Position numbers and translations under genes: made by a program. A DNA stretch of 64,000 bases from the NCBI GenBank assembly GCA_942486035.1, contig CALNXK010000025.1:3112001-3176000 (forward strand), read 5' to 3'. Below are positions 1 to 12,200 of the stretch, in pieces. The notes beneath the pieces are model-generated. The model saw only the letters and a list, made by a program, of their open reading frames with translations, did not search any database and was not told the DNA's origin. How positions within the stretch are numbered: position 1 is the stretch's first letter; every line of letters starts with the position of its first letter. The stretch comes from Porites lobata (Eukaryota > Cnidaria > Anthozoa > Scleractinia > Poritidae).

Positions 1-2530
1 AACAAGCCTGCGCCCCAAGCCAAGAGGGTGACTTATAGGAACACCAAGGGTGCGTTCCTTTGGCATGATCCGCATCAGGATCAGTGACCCGAGATCACTC
101 GGATCATGGTAGATCAAATGAACCGAAGAATCCTTGTCCAGAGTGGATTCATCGTTCACTTGATCTACCATGTTCCGGATCATCCCAAAGGAACGCACCC
201 CAAGTCTGTTGATCTTGACTGCCTCAAGCAAGATATCGCGAAGTCAGATCTGTGCTTGCAAGGCTGTGTTGGGTGCCCATCCTCTTGAAAAGATTTTGAC
301 AAGTTTGTACAAAGTTACAACTCCACCCTAAGCAGTATACTAGATCGTCATGCACCCCTGAAATCAAAAGTAGTGGGGTCAAGGCCCCAGGTCCCCTGTT
401 ACAACCAAGAATTTGCCGAGGCGAAAAAAAAAGTGACGCAAGGCTGAGCGAACGTTGAGAAACACAAAGTCCGCTGAAGACCTGCTGGTGTTCAAGAGTT
501 TGCGAAATCACGTTACTTTCTTATGTAACCAGGCACGGAGAACGTTTTATGTGGGCTTTGTAAAGGAACAAGGTGGTGATCAGCGAAAACTCTTCAGGGC
601 AACAAAGGCACTCCTTATGCCAAATGATGAAATCTGTTTCCCCAGTTGTCATGATAACGTGGCTCTGGAAAATGACATTGTCCGCTATTTCCATCGTAAG
701 ATCCTTAATATTCGCAATGAGCTATGCGGTATCGATGTTACCCAGAACAGATGTGGTGACCTGATGGACGACGCTGTTTTCAGCTCAAATCTTGAACCAC
801 TGTGTGGTTTCAAGGAACTGACAGAGAAGGATGTATACCAGCTCATTCAGGCTTCAGCTAAGAAAAGCTGTATGCTCGATCCTTTGCAACTCCTATTTTA
901 CTGGCCAGCTTTGACGAACTCCTTCCAATAATCACTTCTATGGTTAATTGTTCCTTGACTCTTGGACACTTTCCAGCTGCGTGGAAAGCTGCTCTAGTTG
1001 ATTCATGGCTTAAGAAACCTTGTCAAAGCGCCTCCCTTTCAAATCTTAGACCTGTGAGCAATCTCCAATTTATTTCGAAGCTTACGGAGAGAGCAGTGTA
1101 CAAACAAACCCAAGAGCATTTAGTGCGATCAGAGCTGTACTGAACGCTCCAGTCAGCCTATCGAGCAGGCCAAAGCACGGAGACGGCCCTCCTTAAGGTA
1201 CACAATGACATCTTGCTTAACATGGATCACCAGAGGGTCACTCTACTAGTGCTGTTAGACTTGAGTTCAGCATTGACCCTGTAGATCATGAAGTACTTCT
1301 CCGTCGTCTTGAGGTAGCTTTTGGCATTGCAGATACTGCACTTCAGTGGTTCAGATCCTGCCTAGCTGGTAGATCACAGCGTGTATTACTTAATGGTAGC
1401 TTCTCAGAGGAATTCTTTCTACCGCATGGTGGACCGCAGGGTTCGTGTCTGGGGCCGCTGCTTTTTACAATTTATGCCAGCAAGCCATTTGGGGTAACTA
1501 GTGAAGAGCCACCTCCCAGAAGTTCATGCATACGCAGACGATAACCAGTTATATATCTCATTTAAGCCTGGTTCCAGTGCGAGTGAATTGGAGGCGGTAA
1601 CAGCATTACAAGATTGCATTCTAGACATCAAAACTTGGATGACGGCTGACAAACTTAAGCTAAATGATGACAAAACGGAATAAATTGTAATCGGAACCCG
1701 CGCGCAGTTGGACAAGATAAGCATATCAGAGCTCAGTATTGATCACGTGAAAGTGTCTGCAGTATGGAACGTTCGGAACCTAGGGACGCCATCAACAAGA
1801 CTTGTCAATCGGGACTTTACCATCTGCATAATATTGGGCGCATTAAAAGATTTCTTAGCTTTGAAGATAGGAAGTCGATTGTTCAGGCAATAGTGATGTC
1901 GAGAATAGACTATTGCAATAGCTTATTGTATGGTGTTGCCGCTACCAACCTTAGCAAGCTCCAACCGGTGCAAAACGCGGCAGACCGATTGGTGCGCTCA
2001 TTGCCAAGACATTAACACGTCACATCGTCATTTATACGTCCTCACTGGCTGCCGATTAAGTTTTGAATCAATTTCAAGATTGCTATGCTGTTTCAAGTGC
2101 ATTCATGGACACGCCCCCAGTTATCTTTAACGCATGGTCACCATCAAGAAGACTTCGACATACAACCTCCGCTCGAGCACCAGTATCCAGTCGAAAGATA
2201 ATTCACGACGATCGAAAAAAACGCCTGGCGATCGAGCCTTTTCCAATGCATCCGCCAAGATTTGGAACAGTCTCCCGCAATCATTACAGTCACAGCAAAA
2301 TTTTAACGCCTTTAAGTCATTGCTTAAAACTCACTATTTTAGAGAGGCCTTTAATTTCTTTCTAGTGTTTCATATAGTATACATCTTCGCATTTTACTGT
2401 AAATTCAAAATTGTCAATAGGTCACATAGTAATTTTGGATTCAATTTTCATATGTAAAGCGCATTTGATCATATCCTCCTGTATGTTAATTTGCGCTATA
2501 TAAATATTAAATATTATTATTATTTTTTTT
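1..2530 (+). mobile_element. Degenerate CR1/L2-like LINE, reverse transcriptase remnant
   Basis: Broken reading frames together encode a non-LTR reverse transcriptase: the linker RNTK-SVDLDCLKQD, LRPVSNLQFISKLTERAVYKQ, PQGSCLGPLLF and the YADD catalytic box (HAYADDNQLYIS). These are followed by MSRIDYCNSLLYG and the C-terminal WNSLPQSL. Stops and frameshifts (for example the TAA at 1681-1683) make it a pseudogene. The 3' end is GCGCTATATAAATATT with a short ATT-rich tail, usual for this clade. The 5' end lies outside the window or is truncated. It runs tail-to-tail with copy 1 of the receptor gene. Confidence 0.85.
49..199. mobile_element. 151-bp palindromic MITE inserted in the LINE
   Basis: Terminal inverted repeats of about 24 bp (GGTGCGTTCCTTTGG...) with a second inner inverted pair (CATGGTAGATCAAATGAAC and its complement at 154-172). 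Flanked by a perfect 5-bp target duplication CCAAG (44-48 and 200-204). Removing the element and one CCAAG restores the LINE frame. Confidence 0.85.
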
Positions 2531-2589
2531 TTCTCCGCGAAATATAGAGAACCATGTCCCTAATAATCAAGCCAACTATCGTTGCGTTT

Positions 2590-2767
2590 TGTGTCGGTCA
2601 ATGCACACTCTTTTACTGATTTATTGGTTACCACTTTTAAAAGTAATTTCGTTTATCCGGACCGAATGAAGAATGTAGCGTCGTTCCCCACAGTCGTCCT
2701 TGCATATTTGAGCACCTTGGCAGTGAAAGCTTTACCGGCAACATTGGGACTATCGGACTTCCAAAAC
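2590..2767 (-). promoter_or_regulatory. Copy 1 3'UTR with candidate polyadenylation signal
   Basis: On the minus strand an AATAAA lies at 2625-2620, about 143 nt past the stop. The stretch aligns with the sequence past the copy 2 stop (shared GTCCAATGT-like and CATTCGG blocks), as expected for a transcribed 3'UTR. Confidence 0.55.
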
Positions 2768-3095
2768 TCAAACTGATGTCTCGGTTTTTTCTCTGTTGCC
2801 TTTAGAGAACACATTTGGTTCAGAAACGTTCTCCATGTCTATGCCGACCAGTGTATAACCCGTACGGGGCAGAAATGGGGTGGCAACTTGAACGTCGTCA
2901 ACATAACCATCATCCGTTGGGTCCATGTCAATACCACTCTCCCATCCTGCGCTGTTTTCCCTTTCAAGAAACCTCCTTTCATCCATGACGTCGTTTTCGA
3001 AGGGAGGGGGGGTTTGAGGGAGCGGTTCCGTAGGAATTTCATCGTCGCTCGAGGCGGGCAGGCCTGGTGGCAAAGTGGGCAATGGGGAATCATAC
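2768..3095 (-). CDS. Copy 1 exon 15: proline-rich tail and stop
   Basis: 328 nt, starting in phase 2 after acceptor tattctcag and ending in TGA. Proline-rich (PLPTLPPGLP, PLPQTPPPF), a DDGYVDD tyrosine, and the C-terminus KTETSV, which fits a class I PDZ ligand. Exactly the same length as the copy 2 terminal exon. Confidence 0.9.
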
Positions 3096-6000
3096 CTGAG
3101 AATAGCAACAAAGAATAATGAGATTAGACTTTGTATAAAGGGTATCATTTGTTTCAGAAAAGTCATTTCGCTACTCTCCAGTTTTGATGATACACAGACC
3201 AGCTAGAGTAATGTAAAACAAGTTTCACCATACTATTTGTTTTCTTTCAATTAGAAAGCTAAAACAAACTGAATTCTGGTACATTGTAATCAAATTAAGT
3301 AAAAGACTACCAGAAGTATCCATTAAAAAGAGATTATGATCTCGCGAGATATCAGAACTGTGTAGTTAGCTACATGTACGAGAATTTAAAATATCATAGA
3401 AAACACACCTGTATTGACCTCCTTCCAAGTCTTCAAACTGTGGGGGTTCTTGTGTGTCACTTGTGGGGGACTGCACTGGTGATTTCACGTATCGTTTGAA
3501 TTCGCGAACGCCTGCATTATCAACTGGTTGAAGATAGTAACCTGAGCTAGGTTGAACCTCCTCGTCCATTTGCAGTGCTAAATAAGGGTTATCCTGTGAA
3601 ACAAAAAAATAAAACTTCAGCAGAGGAACTTCCTTTTCCCGGCGCAAAGTCCATCAGTCGTTGCAAGAGGTCAGGCGGATGGACGGTGACAAAGAAAAGG
3701 TGCTTTTGTTGCTGTCGTATAAATAGCTGATAGTGCAGTTGACAGATGCTGTTTCAAGATCTCAATTCACAAAACTATCATAATAACGTGGGAAGGGCCA
3801 AGGGAAGGTTTTTGCTTTGTACATAATCGAATACTGATTTTGCCATGTAGTGAGACACCCAGTCGGTAAGTCAATAGTTGGTCAGTCAACCTATCAATTC
3901 AGCCAGACAGTCATTAAAAGTCAGTAAGTAAGTTGGTCGGTCTGTCAGCCCTCAGTCAGTCAGGTAGTCAGGTGATCAGGTGAGTAAGCCATTCCGTCAG
4001 TTGGCAAGCTAACCGGTTATATAGATCGGTCCAACAGTATAACAATAATTCAATACCGTTGTCGTATGCTTCTCCAATATCTTGGCAAGTCTCTCTATCA
4101 GGGTTGTAAAATGGGGTCTTTGTTCGGGTTCATGAATCCAGCAATCTCTCATGATGGTGTAAACTTCCAGAGGGCACTTGGTTGGCATGTCCATTCTCTT
4201 GCCATCACTCAAATAGTCTAGAAGCAGCTCTGTTGGGAGGCCAGGGTAAGGGGTACCCCCAAGGGTAAACGTTTCCCATAAGAGGATTCCAAATGACCAC
4301 CTTTTGATAAGAATAACCATGATCATGATCAATACCTGTCTTTTCAGCCAAAACTAGTAAGGTACGAGACAAAGACTTTGGTAAACATTTTTTTTAAATG
4401 TCCAAAATGTGATTTTTTTGGATAAACTGAGGAGATTCATTTTCTATCAAGCTGGATCGGTAGACATCTCTGAAGAGTTCTGTCAAAATAAGATTAATAT
4501 TGAAAGTCATCACGTCCTACCCCGTTACAGGAATTTAGGGAATTCAAGTTACTGCACGCTAAAGAAAAAGAAGTATATTTAATTCAATTTGGGTCTGTTT
4601 GTTTAACGTATATTCGCTTCTGAAAATGTTTCCAAAAAAGCATTTCACAGTTAGTATAAACCTTTTTCCGGCCACTTTCTTAATTTTGGCATTGGATATA
4701 GGGGAGGTTTTAAAATTTTCTTGCGCATGCACATAAGACAAAATTTGGACTTGGTTACGGATCTTCTTTTCGTTTTTCTCTTCTTTTATTTTTGTCGCTT
4801 TTTTTCTCTTTGCCTTTCCTTTTTATAGCCGGTTTTGTTGCCCCCTTTATCGCCTATCTTTCGCGTGGAATTTCTTTCTCGCTAACTTTCCAGGAAAGTG
4901 ACAAATTTAATCTGCAAAGAGTAGTAGGTAAATAACAAAATTGGAAGTGGATTTTTCCCTAAAACGTTGCTGGAGTTTGTGTAACTCTATCAGGATTGGT
5001 CAAAATTTCAAAATAAATTGTACCCGTGGAAGGATCAGGTACATGTGCACCTTTCTCTAAAGATCCCAATGACCAAAGCGGCCGTCAAAGGGTTAATGTG
5101 TGTGAAGAGATTAAGGAAACCTTGTGTACTTACACGTCTGTTTTCTCAGTGTAAACTCTGTCAAACAGCGACTCGGGAGCCATCCACTTTACGGGAAGCA
5201 AGCCTTGCGTATTCTTGACATACTGATCATCTTTATAGATGTCCCTTGCCAGGCCAAAGTCAGCTATCTTCATAACATAATCATCTCCCACTAAAATGTT
5301 TCTTGCAGCCAGGTCACGATGAACGCACTGAAGAGAAAAGTACAACCCACAATACATGAAATGCCATTTCGTCTGTTGAAATACTGCGTATTAACGTTAA
5401 GCTATCGTCGGAGGTTAGAAATAAGACTCTGTATTGAAAGAGCAAAACTCGCTGTCTTTGTAAGATTGGGCGGAGTCTCAGAACACGACTGTACAACGCC
5501 GTTACTTGGAGGTTAAAAACAATTAAAATCTTTAAACCATAATCCTAGAAATTGGTAGAAGTCGCTTTCGAGAGGTGGCCCTCTGCAAGAAGTTCCAGCT
5601 ATAGTGCTTTGACTGGAAAAATTTGGATATCTGAGGTAGCTTGTCTCATTTACGCGCTGTGTTCAGATGTGAGAAGTTGCACACATGGAGTTTCGACCAG
5701 AATGATTTTTGCACTGAGACAGATTTTACAAATCAGCCTGACTTGACGGAAATATTTATCGTGGCCTTTTCCTATAAATCGACAGAAAGTTCAGCCCGAT
5801 ATTTACTTAATCTCCAGCAAAAAAGGCTGCTTTGGCAATGGGACATTGAGAATTGGGCATACGGAACTCACTGCAATAGAGAGGTTAAGTATCACGTTTA
5901 TGTCTTGTCGGTTACTGTTCATGATTTCTACACCTAAATTAGAAGTGTGACGTAATTTTTTTATCCATAAGAATTGTTTTGAGCTGTTTTTATCTGATCA

Positions 6001-6171
6001 TTTTCTATTCTGAAAAAAAAAGTCTCAACTTGAATCGGACGTTTCCCTTTTGCCGTATACGTGAAGCTTTAAACTCTCTAATGATTCGCCTCAGTGAGCG
6101 CCAAGCAATTCAAAGTGGACAGACTGCAAATTATAGTAGTTGCTAAAAAAATATATCTACGTGTCGTGACC

Positions 6172-6207
<36 letters not shown>

Positions 6208-9200
6208 ACAACTGGTTTCGGCTCCATTAAATCCTATACAAATTGTAGAACATTTTAGGAGGAGCCACCACAATGTGAGCAGAGTCACGGACAACACTTA
6301 TAAGCAAGGAAAATAACGCAAAGTAAAATTAAGACGTTATTTAACGAACTAAATGCACACGTCAATTAATAAATAAATAATGCACGAGCAACTGCCCAAT
6401 TTCCAAACCACCCTTTATTGAATCAGGTATATCATACCGTGTAAATTTGTCGTTAAGTTGGGGCAACAGAACGAACTCAAATTATATCAGGTGACTGGCC
6501 GAAGACCAAAAAGCGGATCAACCTTTCATAAAAAAGACCATTGAAAACAAACCAGTGGAAAAAAAGAGTACCAATGATAGAAGTCAATAAAAGAACAGCT
6601 GGCGCTGTTAGGAAAAAGCCCAACTATGTACAACCTTACTACTCTTACCTTTTTGGACGCCAAGAAAGACATTCCTCGACCAACTTGGAAACCTATCATC
6701 ACTAAATCTACTAAAGTGAACTCCTTCTCTGGCTCGTTCATGGTCTTAGTCCAACTCGCGTCATATGTTTCCCTTCTCGCTCTAAGAAAGTTGAGCAAGC
6801 TGCCATGTGGAGCAAACTCCATGATCACCATTAGGCGTTTTCCCTTTGTACAGGCTCCAAGAAGATTGATAATGTTCTTATGCTGTCCAAGATGAATGAG
6901 TATCTTGAGTTCTGAAGCCAAATCTTTGTATTCTGCCTCAGTGGCACCCTCTACAACAAGAAACAAAACGTATTACAAACAATGTTGTGTAAACATTAAA
7001 AAGGTTAAAATTATTTTTCTTCAATTCAATTGCAAACCTTTCAAGGTTTTAACTGCAACAGGGACTTTAACATTCTTCCATCCCGAGCCACCACCTTCCT
7101 TTTTCAGGTCCTTTGCAACTGAAGACCGACGGATCTTTGAGCGTCGTTTAAAAGATTCTGCGCTCTTGTCTCGCGGATTTAGCGCCAAGATACCAATGGC
7201 CTCTGCTTCAACAACTTGTCCAAAAGCTCCCGCACCAAGCACATTTCCAAGGATGAGTCTTTCTTCAGGAAATTCCCAGTCTGGGTCATAAGGTAAATCA
7301 CTGCACTGTTCCAGCAGGCTGCGATCTGGGTCAATCTAAAACAAGGCACATTGTTTTTGCATAAGTCTGAGCTGTCTGTTTTTTAATCTCCTGGAGCACG
7401 TTTTCAGGAAAAATACTTGTCGAATCAGGTAGTTAGGTGAGTAGGTAAAGAGGCAGTGAGGAAGCTAGGTAGGTAGGTGGTTAGGTAGCTTGTTAGGTAG
7501 GTGGATAGTTAGGTAGGTAAGTGAGGAGTATAGTAGGCACCAAAATTAACCTTCTTGGGGGAGAATCTCATCAATTTATGATGGAAACATTAACGCCGAT
7601 GACGTCATTGCCTTTTGTCTTTCTCCCATGAACAAAATTTGGTAGATTCTCATTAAGATAAGATCATGCGCTATATTTAAGTAGTTAAATCCGATGGACG
7701 GGTTTTATAGTTTTTTCCTAAGTCGATCAGTGAAGGGCTTGCTTTTTAATTGGCTGACTGAAACTGTGAGAAAAGTATTCATTGGTTGATTCAGTTTGCC
7801 GAAGTAATAAGCTCTAACTCGCTAGTAATTTAAAGTCATTGAGTTGTAAAGTAATTTAAATTATACATTCAAGTTCTATTTCCTGCCGCTTTCATTGTCC
7901 AACAAATTGTTCCAGTTCCGGTTCACTGATTCTTGGCGCGCAAATTGTGCATATTTAATGACAAAGAAGGAAATCCTCCTCTTTCTTCTACTTCTTTCTT
8001 TCATTCCCTTCTTGCTTCTCCGCATTTCCATTACTTTAATTCCCACCACCACCACCACATTTCTATTGTTTTCCCTTCTCCGCCACCCACACATTATGGA
8101 ACCTATATCGACCTCACATCGCCCCTCATTGACCCCAAATCGACCCTAAATCGTCCTTACATCGACTCCACATTGAACCTACAACCGCATTCGTTCCAAC
8201 ACAGTTTATTTGTAATGATATCAATTGTGAATAGTGAAGCTAAATACCACCACCACCACCATTACACCTCCATCGTTTTCCATCCACCTCTACAACCACC
8301 GTCTAGTTATAATGTTTCCCTTCACTACCACCTCCACTGCCACCACCACCAACACCACCATCATCACATTTCTACTGTTTAGCCTCCACCACCATCATCA
8401 CATGTCTATTGTTTCCCTTTGCCACCACCACCACATTTCTATTGTTTTTCCGCCGGAGAGGGTGGTGGTAGTGGTGGAGGAGGAAAAGCAACAGAAATAG
8501 TTACACACTTTTAAACAAAGAAGTATAATTATACCGAGAGAAAGTACAATTGATCATAAATTGCGATATACCTTGTAGTCTGATGATGTCTTCAGGAAAT
8601 AAAGCTGCTTATACTCATCTATCTGCTTCTTCTGCCGATGATACAGACAACAACACACCACTAGCAAGATAAGAACAAATACACTCACACCAGTAGCAAT
8701 GCCCACCAGCGTACCAGTGCTTAGTCCACCATCAAGAACAACTGGAATTGATTCCTCTGGAAAAGAGGAAAAAAGATAAATTTATCATTTATTGAAAGAT
8801 ATCTCACCATCACTGACTGTTTTAAACCACCTGGCTAATTTTCCATAACAATGGCGGCTGTCGCACTCTCCTTGATATTTGAGTGGAACTCAAGAAAATT
8901 AAGGCATGGGTCTTCTATCTAATTCCTCAAAAACAGCGGGGACGGGGGGTTAGTCTAATTTCTTAAGCTTTCAATATAGCACAAAATAACTTAAGGATAG
9001 TCTTCTTGGGTATAAGTTTAATAACTTTGAATGATGATCGGAGTCACTAATTGTCGCGTGCCTTATTAAGGATATTTTTAGCACAAGAATCTATTTGGCA
9101 ATATGGTACTACTTTTAATTACTTTCTGGAAGTTGCAGTTATCGTCTTAGTTATGAGACTAGTGAGTACAAAATTTACGATTACCTATTTTAAAATCATT

Positions 9201-12200
9201 GATTTAATTGCTTGCATTGATGCCATCGATTAATTCAATTTGTTTGTACCTACTAAGTCTAAATTGAAAATTGAATGAGGCCTTGAACTGCTGTTTAATA
9301 AAACTGAATTAAAGTTAAAAATCCAAGCTTTTGCTGGGGGAGGGGGAGGGGTAGGGAAAGAGGGCGGTTGGCACACCTGGAGAAAAAAGGGTTTAAATCA
9401 GGGTTCAATTTAGGTTTCTGGGAAACTGCCCACCACCCCTCCCCTCAGCTAACATTAACACTTACTTCTCACTTAAAGCAAAATGTTGGCTTAGGGGAGT
9501 TGTAGGTGGGCAGTTAATTAATCCTAAATCCCTTCTTAAAAACCGATCAACGGCTACAAGGCAATAACGTTTTTTATGAAAATAAGAAAAAAACAATTTC
9601 CCTCTAATTTTTTAAATTTTCTTTAAACAAAAGAAGTGAAGGAAATAACCGCTAGCAAACTCAGGTGCTCATGAAACATATTTCAGAGAAACTTCACCTC
9701 TGCAATCAAACTATGTATGCACCAAAATGTGAAATGAACGTACTTTTCTTGATGTCAACGGAAGCCATCGTATGGCTCAAATTATTACTGGCAATGCAAC
9801 TATAGAGTCCAAAATCCTTGTCTTCCATTGATTTAATGATCAATCGCTGGGAGTTGATTGAGGTTGGTGAGACTGCCTTTCCTGTACTATTCTTTAACCA
9901 CGTGACACTGGGAGCAGGATTCCCTACCGCCACACAGCTTATGTTCAGTGGTTCACCAATCTTGAGTGAAAGATGTGCGTAGCCTTCCTCAGGTTCAGTT
10001 ATGACTGGTGCCACTGATAAAATAAGACGAATCATCAGAATGATGATGAAAATGATTACTATTTCAAACATGCTGTTGCATTTCAAACAACAGTAATAAT
10101 GATTATTTACCAATTCACTGGATAGCAGTGTTCGCACGTTTTGATGGCAATAAACCGTGGCTATTTTTTTGTTGATGGGAGTCAAAATAGTGTCTTGTTT
10201 ATCGAAAGTTAAGAAAGAACAAATTTTATGACTATATAATGAAGAAACCTTAATACCAACTTGAACTTGGCTTGTCAGTGGCTCTTACTGAATTAGCACT
10301 AAAATATAAACATTCTTAGTTAAAAAGTAAACAAAGCTATTTCCAATTGACGACTTTTATAATTATTTACAATATTTTTTCATTTTTATCCAACCGCCTA
10401 GTGTTACAGTCTATATATACAAACCAATTTATGCAAAGATGATTATTTGTATTGATGTATGTGTTGTGGCTCAATTTTATCCTTAAGATTTAAATTTTAT
10501 TACAGTGAAACCTCTATTAAGCGGACACCTTCGGGACCTTCCCAAGTGTCCGCTTAATAGAGGGTGTCCGCTTGTAAAAATTGCACAATGTTTGTTAACG
10601 ATTAACTTTCAACGGTTACTCTGTACTGTGATAAACTTCCATGTTGTTAAGGAAGCTAAGGAAGCTGTGTTATACTTTGTGCAAGACTTAAGGTCTAATC
10701 TACATTTTATTGACAACTAAATGTAATGATTTATCTTTATTAATCGACTACAGTACGTATTTCAAGGACGTAATCTAATACTAGTATTGTCAATTCGGTC
10801 CGGTGTCCGCTTAATAGAGATTATTAACGAGTAGAAATTAGCCAATTTACTTTAGTGTCCGCGTCCGCTTAATAGAGGTGTCCGCTGAATACGGGCTCGT
10901 TATAAAGGGAAATATAAGACGCTAATTTCGGGGCCCCGCTTAGTGTCCGCTGAATAGAGGGTGTCCACTTAATTAGCTTTAATTGGGGGTCCGCTTAATA
11001 GAGGTTTCACTGTATTTTTTTGTTTCCAACTCATTATCATATATTACCATACCCCAAAATAAAGGAAAATTATAAAATTTATTAAACCAAGGATAAAATT
11101 GAGCCGCAACATATACCTTGACCCCCCCTCCCCCCTCCTTCGTTATTAATCTAGTCTCCTTTGCGGGATAGCTGTATAACGTTTTAAATTGAGATTTTTT
11201 TTAAACATAGTAAGATATTTAAAAAAATTAACCAAATAAAATTCAAGGCAATTGCTTACTCTTCACATTGACAAATGCAGACCTATTCTGGCTTCCTTCC
11301 GTGTTATTAGCACGACACCAATACTTTCCTTCATGATGTTCAAATTGTGGATTGCAAATCACAAGCACACGTGGATTAACAGGCTGCAAGAAGTAATAAC
11401 CGCTTTTCCGCCTCTTGCAGTTATCCTTATCGCCATCCAGGTCATCTTTCTCCCTGTTTATTTCTTTTATTTTTCCATTCTTAGAGAAGTACCACGTGAT
11501 TGAGGGTTCTGGGTTACCAGTAACATCACAATGCAACTCCGCGTTACCACCTTGTGTTTTTTGAACAACTCTCACGTCAGGTATATCAGAAATGTGTGGT
11601 GCTTTCAGAGCTGTGAAGGCAAAAATACATATTAATTTTTTAATTAAAATAGCGATTTTAAATGTATTTCTTGGGTTGGGAATCTGCCTTTGAGTGATGG
11701 GGTGAGGAAATTTAATTGTGCCACCAGAGGCAGAATCACCCAGGACTGGAGGACCTGCAACCCCTCTCCATCCCTCGCCGCCCCCAAAGCGTGATCAAGG
11801 CTCCACCCTTTGACAAGGGCTCTTATGGGGAAGATATAAAGATGAATCAACAAATAAGTAACTGGTATGACACAACTTGATCTGGAATGGGCGCTCATTG
11901 TTTGCCAGCCTCGGGAGTAGTATTCACTCCAATCAGTTAAGGTTAGCTGACTGGCCACATTGGAACTCCCTGCAGTATAGTCCACACATCCACCCAGCAT
12001 AGTTAAGGAGTGGCAGGTCTATATTTTTGAAAAATACAGCAAAATTTCTGAAAATGTTCCTGTGGCTTAAATTTTCAAAGCGTCTGTTTTGAGAGACTTG
12101 GTGTCTGAGGACTTATTCATGTAGGGAAATTTGAGTTTCCAAAACTGATTGGGGTTGCTTCAGAGAAGGAAAATTATCGTTTTTGCTTTTGTTTTACTTT

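Noticed and set aside
7933..8500. Long His/Thr-rich open frames on the plus strand
   Set aside because: They are translations of CCA/CAC triplet repeats inside intron 9.
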